Below are positions 44,334-54,033 of a stretch of 64,000 nt of DNA, piece after piece. The position numbers and the translations under genes are program-made. The stretch comes from Portibacter lacus (lineage in GTDB: Bacteria; Bacteroidota; Bacteroidia; Chitinophagales; Saprospiraceae). How positions within the stretch are numbered: position 1 is the first letter of the stretch; each line of letters opens with the position of its first letter. The stretch covers positions 248,001 to 312,000 of the forward strand of contig NZ_JAJNKA010000001.1 of assembly GCF_021533215.1 (NCBI RefSeq), in the 5' to 3' direction. The notes under the pieces were generated by a model, which was not told where the DNA came from, searched no databases, and was given only the letters and a program-made list of their open reading frames with translations.

Positions 44334-46043
44334 GTGAATAATCAAACCTTCAAAGCCAAAATTAAAGGAGTCTTATTGTGGACAATGTTTACCCTTTCTT
44401 GTTGTGTTTTAAATGGACAAATAAGTCTAACCTACCCATTAACAAGTAACCTTGAAGAAAGCCAAGGTGAACATCAAGATTTAAAACCATTATTTAATGG
44501 TGATGATGAATCTGGATATTTTGATGCATTTACTGTTCCTACAACTACTTGTCCTTCGAATTTTGATGTCAATGGTTATCACTTTTATGACAATGCTGGT
44601 TTGCGTTTTGAGAATGATGGTTTCATTACTTGTGAGTACACGGTTAAATTTACTTTTCATATCAAAGAATTCTCTGGGCCGCAAGGTTGGGTTAGGGTTT
44701 TAAGTTTTGACCCAGATGATGATACGGGAATATATATCAAATTGACCAATCAACCGACGAGTGGTTCGCTTGAATTTTATCCTAATGGAATTGTAGGAGA
44801 TGTAGATTTTTTTAACGGAATAGACCTTTATCAGCTCGTTATTACAAGAACATGTGCTGGGTTAGTAGATATATATGTAAATGGAGAGTATTTTGCTAGC
44901 TATGATGACTCTAGCAGTCCTATTTATTTAGTTCAACCTTCATACGACGTCATTGATTTTTTTCAAGATGATACTCAAGTTGCTAACGAGGCATCTCCTG
45001 GTTGGGTTAAAAATATTGTGATCTCAGATTTTGCATCAGATCTAGCGTTTGTTGAAGAAGAGTGGGATGAGTTTTGTGAGGTTTTGCAAGAAACAGATTG
45101 TAACGGTGTAATGGGAGGTACGGCTGTAACGGATGAATGTGGCGTGTGTCTTGAACTAAACGATCCTGATTTTAATCAATCTTGTGTGGATTGTGCTGGT
45201 GTTCCAAATGGTACAGCCATAATAGATGATTGTGGAGATTGTAATACCCCAGATGGTCCTGACTTTAATCAGTCTTGTGCAGACTGTGCGGGTACGCCGA
45301 ATGGAACCGCAGTGATAGATGAATGTGGAGTTTGTTTACTGCCTAATGATCCTAATTTTAATAAAAGTTGTGATGATTGTGCAGGTGTGATGAATGGGCA
45401 GTCAGTGATAGATGAATGTGGAATATGTTTACTGCCTAACGATCCTGATTTTAATCAATCCTGTGCAGACTGTGCTGGTACGCCGAATGGTTCAGCGGTC
45501 ATCGATGAATGTGGTGAATGTCTTCTTCCTAGTGATCCTGATTTTAACCAATCTTGTGCAGATTGCGCTGGTACGCCCAATGGTCTAGCAGTTATAGATG
45601 AATGTGGGGTTTGTTTGCTGCCTGATGATGTTAATTTTAACCAAAGCTGTTTGGATTGTAATGGCGTGATTAACGGTACTTCAGTTGTGGACGAGTGTGG
45701 CTATTGTTTAGAGCCTGGAGATCCTAATTTCAATAAATCATGTTCTACTGAATTTTTCTTTCCTTCCGTATTTTCGCCGAATCAAGATGGTCAGAATGAC
45801 TACTTCGAAGTTTTTAAAAGTTCGGATACGCCGGCAAGTATAAAGGTTTATAAGATTTTTAATTTGTGGGGGGAATTAATTCATGAATCCAAGAATTTTG
45901 AATTTGGTGACACGGATCGTTTTTGGGATGGTTCCTGGGATGGGATTTCTCTAAATTCAGGAGTATATGTGTACTATGTGGAAATATTATTTGAGAATGA
46001 GACGGTAAAATCCTATTCTGGAGATGTTTTCATAGCGAATTAA
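44334..46043 (+). CDS. Large surface protein: lectin-like domain, seven Cys repeats, T9SS type B C-terminus
   Basis: A 569-residue secreted protein from GTG at 44334 (no ATG gives a proper signal peptide). After the signal (to about CVLNGQ, residue 30) comes a LamG/concanavalin-like domain (SYDVIDFFQ, GWVKNIVISDFASD). Seven 31-residue Cys-rich repeats follow (about 255-471; consensus DCAGxPNGTAVIDECGVCL with PNDPDFNQSC), each with five Cys. The C-terminus (FFPSVFSPNQDGQNDYF through SGVYVYYVEIL) is the CHU_C/gliding-motility domain used by T9SS type B substrates. Likely an adhesin or spacer protein. Confidence 0.9.
   Translation: MNNQTFKAKIKGVLLWTMFTLSCCVLNGQISLTYPLTSNLEESQGEHQDLKPLFNGDDESGYFDAFTVPTTTCPSNFDVNGYHFYDNAGLRFENDGFITCEYTVKFTFHIKEFSGPQGWVRVLSFDPDDDTGIYIKLTNQPTSGSLEFYPNGIVGDVDFFNGIDLYQLVITRTCAGLVDIYVNGEYFASYDDSSSPIYLVQPSYDVIDFFQDDTQVANEASPGWVKNIVISDFASDLAFVEEEWDEFCEVLQETDCNGVMGGTAVTDECGVCLELNDPDFNQSCVDCAGVPNGTAIIDDCGDCNTPDGPDFNQSCADCAGTPNGTAVIDECGVCLLPNDPNFNKSCDDCAGVMNGQSVIDECGICLLPNDPDFNQSCADCAGTPNGSAVIDECGECLLPSDPDFNQSCADCAGTPNGLAVIDECGVCLLPDDVNFNQSCLDCNGVINGTSVVDECGYCLEPGDPNFNKSCSTEFFFPSVFSPNQDGQNDYFEVFKSSDTPASIKVYKIFNLWGELIHESKNFEFGDTDRFWDGSWDGISLNSGVYVYYVEILFENETVKSYSGDVFIAN
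45096..45746. repeat. Seven 93-bp in-gene repeats
   Basis: Seven tandem 93-bp units with no gaps encode 31-residue Cys-rich repeats in the surface protein at 44334. Repeats 3-6 are closest to one another, suggesting recent expansion; repeats 1, 2 and 7 are more diverged. Confidence 0.93.
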
Positions 46044-46132
46044 TAGCCATCGAATATAAGATTTGTATATATTCAGTAGCTATCAATTTAAATAAATCGA
46101 AACACTTATTTATTGGCAATAATATCGATTAA

Positions 46133-46990
46133 CTATACCAGTTCATGCTCAAGCTTCTTTGCCTTCTTCCTTGCCTGATCTTCTTTCCATTTGTGCCAAT
46201 TTGCACCAAGTACTTTAGATAAACTCAGGTCGATAAGCTGATGTTGCACCAAATGTAAGCCACCTTTGAGGATAGTCAATGGGGAATCATTAGCTCTTAA
46301 AGCTAAGCTGAATCCACCGTCTATATATCTTAGATAATGCCACCATTCGGAAGGTATAAATACCGTCTCGCCATGTTCAATGGTGCCTTCATAACCATTA
46401 AGGTATTCCGCTAGCGGATATTTTTCAAAGTCTGGATTTTCTGGATCGAACTTACTCATGGTAGTAAATGGTAAGTGGTAAAGCTTTTTGCTTTCTTCTG
46501 GGCTAAATAGGATCACTTTCTTCCTTGTTTGGAATTGGGTAAGGAATACATGAGAGCAATCTACATCAAAGTGCAGGTTTGTAACAGATTCCCTACCGCC
46601 GAAGAACATGAATTTATAGTTTTTAATAAAACCATTCATGATTTCAGGGAAAGAGATATCATTTGTTAATTCAGGTGCTTCTTTAAATATGTCGAATAGA
46701 AATAATCTGAGATCAATGGGCTTATTTTGTTCTAACAAATCAAGATATTCATAGAAGCGAAGTTTTTTCACTGACTTAAAATAATTTTCAGCGCTATTAA
46801 AACTCTTGTCAATTAAAGAAACTTCCAGATCTCCATAATTTTCTTTGAAATAATCGAAGGTCCATTTATTTACTGCTGGCCATTGTGCGGATAAGTCTTT
46901 AAAGATAACGGGTCTCTTAGGCTCAAGAAAGTATTTTGTAAAATCTGCTTTCGAAAGTTGCTGTACTTTTTCAATTGGATTCAGTTTCAT
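46133..46990 (-). CDS. JmjC-like cupin domain protein
   Basis: A 285-residue cupin-8/JmjC-like protein of the 2-oxoglutarate/Fe(II) oxygenase group. It has the opening block KRPVIFKDLSAQWPAVNKW, the HxD iron ligands in NLHFDVDCS, GETVFIPSEWWHYLRYID (distal His) and a DSP motif near the end. It is intact and of normal length. Family members hydroxylate proteins or other substrates. No partner gene indicates the target. Confidence 0.87.
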   Translation of the reverse strand: MKLNPIEKVQQLSKADFTKYFLEPKRPVIFKDLSAQWPAVNKWTFDYFKENYGDLEVSLIDKSFNSAENYFKSVKKLRFYEYLDLLEQNKPIDLRLFLFDIFKEAPELTNDISFPEIMNGFIKNYKFMFFGGRESVTNLHFDVDCSHVFLTQFQTRKKVILFSPEESKKLYHLPFTTMSKFDPENPDFEKYPLAEYLNGYEGTIEHGETVFIPSEWWHYLRYIDGGFSLALRANDSPLTILKGGLHLVQHQLIDLSLSKVLGANWHKWKEDQARKKAKKLEHELV

Positions 46991-47351
46991 ATCAAATTTA
47001 TTAAGATTAATAAAAACTGATTACAGAATATTGATTTGAATTGGAGTCATTCTGCAATGCAATATCAAAGTTAAAACGTATAAGGAGCCCTAGAATGTTC
47101 GATTTGTGGCAAAAAAATAGACAAGGAGTTGAAAAATTAAGTTGAATCGAATCTTTTTTTATATGAATTGAGTGAGGGAGAAATACTTGAAAGTTCAGGA
47201 CTAGAAAAAGTAATGGAAATTAAGCCTCCATTTCTAATATTAGGGATAGCCTTTTTAAAAGATGTGCGATTTCAAGACTGTTTTTCAATCACTTATGAAG
47301 GATAGTGTTAAAATTAATGTCTAAAAACTTGTTTCTTCCACAAAAGAAATT
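46991..47351. other. Upstream part of the 420-bp intergenic region before rplM
   Basis: AT-rich region with an open plus-strand frame (47141-47306) lacking a good start, which I do not call. The rplM promoter begins at 47329. Confidence 0.5.
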
Positions 47352-47359
47352 TACATTTG
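47329..47359 (+). promoter_or_regulatory. Bacteroidota primary sigma promoter of the rplM operon
   Basis: TTG at 47329-47331, a 20-nt spacer, then TACATTTG at 47352-47359, a match to the Bacteroidota consensus (TTG, 19-21 nt, TAnnTTTG). Transcription should start a few bases later, leaving a leader of about 45 nt before the rplM GTG. The leader contains a short imperfect hairpin (GCCCCT / AGGGTGC, about 47360-47383) that could be a ribosomal-protein autoregulatory element. Confidence 0.75.
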
Positions 47360-47410
47360 CAGCCCCTTAAGAAATGAGGGTGCAATTTTATAAAAATTAA
47401 ATTTTAAAAA

Positions 47411-47851
47411 GTGGATACTTTAAGTTATAAAACAAAGTCTGCAAAGAGCTCCGAAGTTGAAAGACAATGGCACGTTGTTGATGTAGAAGGTGAAGTTTTA
47501 GGGAGAGTGTGTTCTAAAATAGCATCAGTGCTTCGAGGAAAGCACAAACCAAGCTATACACCGCATGTAGATACAGGTGATTATGTTATCGTGATCAATT
47601 CTGACAAAGTTAGATTGACAGGTGCAAAATTGGATGATAAAGAATATTTGAGCTATTCAGGATATCCTGGAGGCCAGAAAGCAATCACTGCTAAGAACTT
47701 AATGGCAAAGAAACCTACAGCTGTTGTAGAAAAAGCTATAAAAGGTATGCTTCCAAAGAATAAATTAGGAAGAGCAATGATTAAAAAATTATTTGTTTAC
47801 GCTGGTGCAGATCATCCTCATGCTGCTCAGAAACCACAAGAATTAAAATAA
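47411..47851 (+). CDS. rplM: 50S ribosomal protein L13
   Basis: A 146-residue L13, starting at GTG. Family features: [65 protein letters not shown]. The protein binds 23S rRNA early in 50S assembly. First gene of the translation operon, followed after 6 nt by rpsI. Confidence 0.97.
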   Translation: MDTLSYKTKSAKSSEVERQWHVVDVEGEVLGRVCSKIASVLRGKHKPSYTPHVDTGDYVIVINSDKVRLTGAKLDDKEYLSYSGYPGGQKAITAKNLMAKKPTAVVEKAIKGMLPKNKLGRAMIKKLFVYAGADHPHAAQKPQELK

Positions 47852-47857
47852 TATCAT

Positions 47858-48244
47858 ATGGAAATGATTAATGCTATAGGTAGAAGAAAAGCATCAGTTG
47901 CAAGAGTATACCTAACAAAAGGCAAAGGAGACATTAAAGTGAACGGAAAAGATTATAAAGATTATTTTCCAAGTCCACACATACAGATGAAACTTGAAGA
48001 TCCATTATCGACTGTAGAAGTTGCTAAAGAATATGATGTTAAAGTTAATGTTAATGGCGGTGGATTTAAAGGTCAAGCAGAAGCTATCAGAATGGCAATT
48101 GCTAGAGCACTTGTTAAAATTGACGAAGACTACAGAAGTCCTCTTAAAGCTAAGAAATTCTTAACTAGAGATGCAAGAGTAGTAGAGCGTAAGAAATACG
48201 GTAAGCCTAAGGCACGTAAAAGCTTCCAGTTCTCAAAACGTTAA
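47858..48244 (+). CDS. rpsI: 30S ribosomal protein S9
   Basis: A 128-residue S9 with the core INAIGRRKASVARVYLTKGKG and the conserved C-terminal tail KPKARKSFQFSKR that reaches the P-site tRNA. Met1-Glu-Met offers a second start at residue 3. Co-transcribed with rplM and rpsB. Confidence 0.97.
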   Translation: MEMINAIGRRKASVARVYLTKGKGDIKVNGKDYKDYFPSPHIQMKLEDPLSTVEVAKEYDVKVNVNGGGFKGQAEAIRMAIARALVKIDEDYRSPLKAKKFLTRDARVVERKKYGKPKARKSFQFSKR

Positions 48245-48274
48245 TTTTTATTGTATACTTAAAATTAGATTAAA

Positions 48275-49000
48275 ATGGATAAACCAACATATAAAGAATT
48301 ATTGGACGCAGGTGTACATTTCGGTCACATGAGAAGCAAGTGGAATCCGAAGATGAGACAGTACATCTTCATGGAAAGAAAAGGGATCCATATCATTGAT
48401 CTTAATAGAACAATGGAATGTATGGATACGGCTGGTGCTGCGTTAAAGCAAATAGCAAAGTCTGGTAGAAAAATTATGTTCGTTGCAACTAAGAAACAAG
48501 CTAGAGATATTGTAGCTAAAGGTGCAAGAAGTGTTAACATGCCATTCGTAACCGAAAGATGGTTAGGAGGAATGATGACGAATTTTTCAACAATCAGAAG
48601 ATCCGTTAAGAAAATGAACAACATTGATAAAATGTTGGCAGACGGAACGCTTTCAAGTGTAACTAAGAAAGAAAGGTTAACACTAACTAGAGAGCGTAAT
48701 AAATTAGAGAAAGTATTAGGAGGAATCGCAAATCTTAACAGATTGCCATCTGCAGTATTTATTGTAGATATTCTTCATGAGCATTTAGCAATTGCAGAAG
48801 CTAAGAAATTAGGTTTGACAACTTTTGCGATGGTGGATACAAACTCTGATCCTAATCAGGTTGACTTCCCAATTCCTGCGAATGATGACGCATCTAAGTC
48901 TATATCAATGATCACTAATTTTGCTGTAAATGCAATTAAAGAAGGATTATCTGATAGAGAAAAGAACAAAGAAGAATTAGCTGGAAGCACAGCGAATTAA
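48275..49000 (+). CDS. rpsB: 30S ribosomal protein S2
   Basis: A 241-residue S2: LLDAGVHFGHMRSKWNPKM, ERWLGGMMTNFSTIRRS, and the C-terminal VDTNSDPNQVDFPIPANDD. Normal length. Followed by tsf after 29 nt, the standard arrangement. Confidence 0.97.
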   Translation: MDKPTYKELLDAGVHFGHMRSKWNPKMRQYIFMERKGIHIIDLNRTMECMDTAGAALKQIAKSGRKIMFVATKKQARDIVAKGARSVNMPFVTERWLGGMMTNFSTIRRSVKKMNNIDKMLADGTLSSVTKKERLTLTRERNKLEKVLGGIANLNRLPSAVFIVDILHEHLAIAEAKKLGLTTFAMVDTNSDPNQVDFPIPANDDASKSISMITNFAVNAIKEGLSDREKNKEELAGSTAN

Positions 49001-49029
49001 TTATTTAACAATATAAGATTATTCAAAAA

Positions 49030-49857
49030 ATGAGTATAAAAGCTGCAGATGTTAAAGCACTGAGAGATCAGACAGGAGCTGGAATGATGGATTGTAAGAA
49101 AGCTCTTACTGAAGCTAATGGTGATTTTGAAAAAGCTATCGAAGTACTTAGAAAAAAAGGACAAAAACTTTCTGCTAAAAGAGCTGATAGAGAAGCTAAA
49201 GAAGGTGTAGTTCTTGCTAAAGTTAACGACGAAGGAACTAAAGGAATCGTAATTAGATTAAGTTCTGAAACTGATTTCGTAGCAAAAAATGAAGATTTTA
49301 TAGGTTTAGCTGATAAGATTGCTAATATCGCACTTGCTGCTTTTCCTGCTACTAAAGATGATTTACTAGCACAAGATTTTGATGGAACTACTATCGGTGA
49401 TAAAATTATCGAACAAGTTGGTGTTATCGGTGAAAAAGTAGAATTAGCGGAATATGAGCGTTTAGAGGCTCCACAAGTTCTTTCTTACATTCACATGGGA
49501 AATAAAGCTGGTGTTCTTGTTGGATTCAATAAAGCATCTGAAAAGTTTGAAGAAGCTGGTAGAAATGTTGCAATGCAAGTTGCTGCAATGAAACCTTTAG
49601 CTTTGAATAAAGATGGCGTAGATTCTTCTGTTGTAGAGAAAGAAATAGAGATAGGAAAAGAGATTGCTAAGAAAGAAGGCAAACCTGAAGAAATGCTAGA
49701 GCGTATTGCAATGGGTAAGTTGAACAAGTTCTTCAAAGAGAACACGTTACTTGACCAAGCATATGTAAAAGATAATAAACAATCTGTTTCTGCTTATCTA
49801 GATTCAGTGGAAAGCGGATTAACCGTAATTGACTTCAAACATGTCAAGTTAGGGTAA
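49030..49857 (+). CDS. tsf: Elongation factor Ts
   Basis: A 275-residue EF-Ts, the nucleotide exchange factor for EF-Tu. N-terminal UBA-like ALRDQTGAGMMDCKKAL, core SSETDFVAKNEDF and C-terminal EQxxVKDNKQSVSAYL-like region are present. An intrinsic terminator follows, so pyrH is separately transcribed or reads through. Confidence 0.97.
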   Translation: MSIKAADVKALRDQTGAGMMDCKKALTEANGDFEKAIEVLRKKGQKLSAKRADREAKEGVVLAKVNDEGTKGIVIRLSSETDFVAKNEDFIGLADKIANIALAAFPATKDDLLAQDFDGTTIGDKIIEQVGVIGEKVELAEYERLEAPQVLSYIHMGNKAGVLVGFNKASEKFEEAGRNVAMQVAAMKPLALNKDGVDSSVVEKEIEIGKEIAKKEGKPEEMLERIAMGKLNKFFKENTLLDQAYVKDNKQSVSAYLDSVESGLTVIDFKHVKLG

Positions 49858-49868
49858 AAATAAATTTA

Positions 49869-49902
49869 AAAAGAGCGAATATTTTATTCGCTCTTTTTTT
49901 TT
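49869..49902 (+). terminator. Intrinsic terminator after tsf
   Basis: AAAGAGCGAATA pairs with ATTCGCTCTTT around a 4-nt loop and is followed by a long T-run, 11 bp after the tsf stop. It separates tsf from pyrH. Confidence 0.92.
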
Positions 49903-49944
49903 GGCTAGGTGTTATTATATTGCACTTATAATCGAAGAAACAAG

Positions 49945-50658
49945 ATGAAGCTTAAGTATAAACGAGTACTGCTTAAATTAAGTGGAGAATCATTAATTGG
50001 TGAAAAGCAATTTGGTATATCTCCTAAAATGTTAGTTCATTATGCGAAACAAGTTAAGCAGCTAGTGGACTTAGGTGTTGAAATTGCTATCGTAATCGGT
50101 GGAGGCAATATATTCAGAGGCCTTCAAGCCGAGGAATCTGGAATCGAAAGAGTGCAAGGTGATTACATGGGTATGTTAGCTACCTGTATCAATGGAATGG
50201 CTCTTCAAAGTGCTATGGAAGCTCATGGCATTTTTACTAGACTTATCTCTGCTATCGAAATGCAAGAAATTGCAGAACCATACATAAGACGAAGAGCAAT
50301 CCGTCACCTAGAAAAAGGTAGAGTTGTCATCTTTTCTGCTGGAACGGGAAGTCCATATTTTACAACTGATTCTGCGGCAGCGTTAAGAGCTAATGAAATA
50401 GGTGCAGATGTAATTCTGAAAGGAACGCGTGTAGATGGTATCTATAGTGCTGATCCTGAACTCGATCCTACTGCTGAAAGATTCACGAAGGTTTCATTCG
50501 CTAAAGTAATTAGTCTCGGCCTTAAAGTGATGGATATGACTGCATTCACTTTGTGTAGAGAGAATGATCTCCCGATCATTGTTTTCAACATTGGCGATGA
50601 TACGAACCTTAAGAGAATCGTTCAAGGAGAAGAGGTCGGTACGCTAGTGGAAGGGTAG
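49945..50658 (+). CDS. pyrH: UMP kinase
   Basis: A 237-residue UMP kinase. The ATG at 49945 gives the conserved N-terminus [16 protein letters not shown]; the longer frame from 49909 adds 12 unlikely residues. Core motifs: [42 protein letters not shown] and [14 protein letters not shown]-like [10 protein letters not shown]. It makes UDP in pyrimidine synthesis. The frr gene that often follows is absent in this window. Confidence 0.95.
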   Translation: MKLKYKRVLLKLSGESLIGEKQFGISPKMLVHYAKQVKQLVDLGVEIAIVIGGGNIFRGLQAEESGIERVQGDYMGMLATCINGMALQSAMEAHGIFTRLISAIEMQEIAEPYIRRRAIRHLEKGRVVIFSAGTGSPYFTTDSAAALRANEIGADVILKGTRVDGIYSADPELDPTAERFTKVSFAKVISLGLKVMDMTAFTLCRENDLPIIVFNIGDDTNLKRIVQGEEVGTLVEG

Positions 50659-50885
50659 GACATCATTTAAAGTTTAGAGGTGAAAGTTTAAAGGGCGTAC
50701 ATGCCTGAATAGGGTTACCAGATATTAGTATATACGTTCTGATATCTTTCTATAAGCTTGTTTTTACCTTTCAAACAAACAACTTACCAGTCCTAATTCG
50801 ATAGCTATAACAATTAAATAATAGGTTGATTTAATCTTTTTCCTTAATTTTTTACTACTTTATCTAACGTAAGGAAATCGCAGAA

Positions 50886-51884
50886 ATGAAGAAACACCTA
50901 AATTCTAGAAGAGATTTTATAAAACAGACCTCTATAGGTATTGCAGCAACTGGAATACTGTCTAAATGGTACCCATTCGCCAGCAAAATCACATCATCTG
51001 CTTCTGAAAAAGTTCAATTTGGTTTCATTACCGATCTACATCATGGTCTCTGCAAAGGAGCAATCGATAGGTTACAAATATTCTTAGATGAAGCGTCCTC
51101 TAAATCTTTAGATTTCATTATGCAAGGTGGTGATTTTTGTTTCTCAGAACCTGCCGCTCAGGAGTGTGTAGACCTTTGGAATACTTATGCTGGAGAGAAA
51201 TACCACGTGCTGGGAAATCATGATATGGATAAAGGTTCGAAAGAAGATATTATGAAGTTGTGGGGCATGAAGGAAAAATACTATTCCTTTGATAAAGGAG
51301 ATTTTCACTTTGTAATCTTAGATGGTAATTACATCAAGAAGGATGGTGAATACGTGGATTATGGGCATGCTAATTTTTACATTGACCAAGAAAAGAGAAG
51401 CCTCTTTTCACCTGAACAAATCGAGTGGCTAAAACAGGATCTTGCTGGGACTGAAAAACAAACAGTCATTATTTCTCATCAAGCGTTGGATGAAATTTGG
51501 GATGGATGGTCTTCACCAAGCAGATTCGAAATTCGGGAAGTAATTGATGAGGCAAATAATAACTTTGAATTTCAGAAAGTGATTGCTTGTTTCTGCGGTC
51601 ATCATCATGTCGATGAGCATAGTATTATTAACGATGTTCATTATTTTCAGATGAATAGTGCGTCGTATTATTGGGCTGGAAAAGGTTTTGGTTCAGATGG
51701 ACCGATGGCTATGTACACTAAACCGCTTTATGCTTTTATAACTATTAGTCCAGATGGAAAAATCAAAATTGAAGGAAAAAAAGGTGATTTCGTAAGTCCA
51801 AGTCCAAAAGAAAAAGGGCATCCAGATGCGCCTCGACTTTCTGCATCTATCAGTTCAGTAGATACTCGTTTTGAGCATAAATGA
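50886..51884 (+). CDS. Tat-exported calcineurin-like metallophosphoesterase
   Basis: A 332-residue exported phosphoesterase. The N-terminus carries a twin-arginine signal (SRRDFIKQTSIGIAATGIL). The dinuclear metal site is visible as ITDLHHG, GGDFCF, LGNHDMD and the C-terminal GHHHVDEH motif. Tat export implies folding with metal before translocation. Substrate is unknown; related exported enzymes hydrolyse nucleotides or phosphodiesters. Confidence 0.9.
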   Translation: MKKHLNSRRDFIKQTSIGIAATGILSKWYPFASKITSSASEKVQFGFITDLHHGLCKGAIDRLQIFLDEASSKSLDFIMQGGDFCFSEPAAQECVDLWNTYAGEKYHVLGNHDMDKGSKEDIMKLWGMKEKYYSFDKGDFHFVILDGNYIKKDGEYVDYGHANFYIDQEKRSLFSPEQIEWLKQDLAGTEKQTVIISHQALDEIWDGWSSPSRFEIREVIDEANNNFEFQKVIACFCGHHHVDEHSIINDVHYFQMNSASYYWAGKGFGSDGPMAMYTKPLYAFITISPDGKIKIEGKKGDFVSPSPKEKGHPDAPRLSASISSVDTRFEHK

Positions 51885-52064
51885 TTGCTTATAGTCCAGA
51901 TTCTAGCTCAGATAGGAGCGTCTGTTTCTGATAAGAAGGTTGTTGAATAAGTAAGGACACATAATGACTCATTGCTATTTAGGCTTAACTAAGTCAATGT
52001 TTTATGGTTCTATAATTCTGATCAATTTGTAAGAGAAATTAATGCTTCTCAAATTAGTCAGCTC

Positions 52065-53942
52065 ATGAAACATAGATTCCTTTTCTTCCTTTTATTTTCA
52101 TTCAGCATATCTACTCTAGTTGTTGCTCAAAATGTAGGAATCAATATTGATTCTCCTAAATATTTAATGGATATCCGAAGCACGAATGATAATGCTAGTG
52201 GTGGAGAGTTGCAACTAGCGACACCTTCCGAATCAAATTTTCTGAGATTTTTTGGAGGAAGACTTGATGACAGGAATCCTTTTATAGGATTTAATGACTT
52301 GGATACTTTTCATTTAATAACAACACTTTCTGATTTCTCTACCTACAAAAGAAGAATGACCTTATTTCCGAATGGGAAAATGGGACTTGGAACTGATCAA
52401 CCACAATCGGAATTAGATATTCGTACAAATGCAGTAGATGATGGAGGTGAGATTCATCTGAGTAACGCTGATGCTTCTTACTTTCTTCGTTTATTCAGTG
52501 GCAAACCAAGTAATCCACGCCCTTCTATTTTTTGGAATTTCGAAAGTGATTTTGAATTGGCCAGATTCGATGGGAATGTGAACTATCAACCATTTCTTCG
52601 TTTAGATGGAAAACGAATTCACGTTTTAAATAATAATGGCTCCGTTTTCTTAGGTGAGAATACTGGATTAAGCGATAATGGATCTTTTAATACTGCTATA
52701 GGAAGTTTTAGTTTGCAAAATAATGTTTCAGGGATAAGAAATACAGTTTTAGGATATCGTGCTGGAAGTGGTTCGAATGTAGGAAGTAATTTTTCGGGTA
52801 ATGTGCTAATAGGATATGAAGCGGGTTTAAATATTACTGGAAGTAATCGGTTATATATTGAGAATTCCTCATCGGCAACTCCTTTAATTTACGGTGAATT
52901 TGATAATAACCTGGTGCGAATTAATGGAAGACAAGAGATTACTGGTTCGCTTGAACTGAATAGGGGAATACTATCTGGTGTTGCCATAAATGTAAATGGC
53001 CAAGAGGCTTTGTGGAGCAATGGAAACTATTTTAGTTATGGATTCGGGACACCATATAATTACTTTGCTAAACCGATAAAGATCGGTCCTATAGAAGGAT
53101 CTACTGTTCCGTATGCGGACTTGCAAATAGTAGATAATGCTGGCAATGCGAGTATTTCCGTTGAGTCTATCAGTAATGATGCGATACTGCAGCTGTCTGG
53201 TGCCACGAATAGTCAGAACGATGGCTGGACAATACGTCGCAGAAGTGATGGAGATTTAGAATGGAGGCATAATAACATAAGCAAAATGAAACTTACTTCT
53301 TTCGGAAGACTAGGAATAGGCACAACTTCGCCTTCCCATATTTTAGAAGTCGCTGGAAATACTAGGTTCTATCAAAGTATTAATTCAGCTAGCCCCAACG
53401 ATCTTTTCGTAGGAACCATCGAAAACACGAGTAATAACAATAACTTTAGAAACAATGGGTTGCAAATTATTGCAGGACATAATACGATAGGCGGGGGGAC
53501 TACACGTTCGATGTATATTAGTTTTGCTAAACCTAATGGGACCATTATAGGCGCCATTTCTCAGCTCGATAATAATTCGATAGTATATTATGAGTCATCT
53601 GATGAACGACTTAAGGAAGAGATTCAGCCAACGAGGGTGGGAATTGAAACCTTAATGAATATCAACGTTCGGGATTACAAGTGGAAGAATGGAAATGAGG
53701 ATGCAATTCCTACCACTGGCTTTATTGCGCAAGAGCTTTATGAAATCTATCCTATCGCAGCAAAAAAAGGAGGCGAAGATGAAACGGTAGACCCTTGGCA
53801 AATTGCTCCTAAGCAACTCATCCCATTAATGGTGAAAAGCATTCAGGATCAGCAGCATACAATAGAAACCTTACGCGAAGAAAATAATGTGCTATCAGCT
53901 CGACTAGATCGTCTAGAGAAATTACTGGACGAGAAAAATTAA
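52065..53942 (+). CDS. Surface protein with Peptidase S74 C-terminal chaperone domain
   Basis: A 625-residue secreted protein (signal peptide ending near VVAQ). Two related N-terminal segments of about 50 residues (DIRSTNDNASGGELQLATPS; DIRTNAVDDGGEIHLSNADA) are followed by beta-helical repeats and LGIGTTSPSHILEVAG. The last 120 residues are an intramolecular chaperone domain (DERLKEEIQPTRVG, TGFIAQELYEIYP) with a coiled coil at the end. In phage tail fibres this domain trimerises and self-cleaves; in Bacteroidota similar proteins are surface-exposed. No phage genes are nearby. Confidence 0.88.
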   Translation: MKHRFLFFLLFSFSISTLVVAQNVGINIDSPKYLMDIRSTNDNASGGELQLATPSESNFLRFFGGRLDDRNPFIGFNDLDTFHLITTLSDFSTYKRRMTLFPNGKMGLGTDQPQSELDIRTNAVDDGGEIHLSNADASYFLRLFSGKPSNPRPSIFWNFESDFELARFDGNVNYQPFLRLDGKRIHVLNNNGSVFLGENTGLSDNGSFNTAIGSFSLQNNVSGIRNTVLGYRAGSGSNVGSNFSGNVLIGYEAGLNITGSNRLYIENSSSATPLIYGEFDNNLVRINGRQEITGSLELNRGILSGVAINVNGQEALWSNGNYFSYGFGTPYNYFAKPIKIGPIEGSTVPYADLQIVDNAGNASISVESISNDAILQLSGATNSQNDGWTIRRRSDGDLEWRHNNISKMKLTSFGRLGIGTTSPSHILEVAGNTRFYQSINSASPNDLFVGTIENTSNNNNFRNNGLQIIAGHNTIGGGTTRSMYISFAKPNGTIIGAISQLDNNSIVYYESSDERLKEEIQPTRVGIETLMNINVRDYKWKNGNEDAIPTTGFIAQELYEIYPIAAKKGGEDETVDPWQIAPKQLIPLMVKSIQDQQHTIETLREENNVLSARLDRLEKLLDEKN

Positions 53943-53967
53943 AATCATAATCTTAAGTAACCCATTG

Positions 53968-54008
53968 AAAAAGCGGGTTTCCATATTCAATGGAACCCGC
54001 TTTTTTTC
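53968..54008. terminator. Bidirectional intrinsic terminator
   Basis: A strong stem (AAAGCGGGTTTCCAT / ATGGAACCCGCTTT with one mismatch, 5-nt loop) is followed by a T-run, between the S74 protein gene and convergent htpG. Confidence 0.92.
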
Positions 54009-54033
54009 TTTATTTATTAACCATCAACTAAGA

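Noticed and set aside
47141-47306. An open plus-strand frame of about 55 codons upstream of rplM reading ESSGLEKVMEIKPPFLIL.
   Set aside because: It has no start codon near its 5' end apart from an internal ATG that would leave 30 residues, and no family is recognised. It may be a remnant, but the evidence is too thin to call.
52065-53942. Phage tail fibre because of the S74 domain.
   Set aside because: There is a signal peptide and no phage neighbourhood; such proteins are widespread surface proteins in Bacteroidota.
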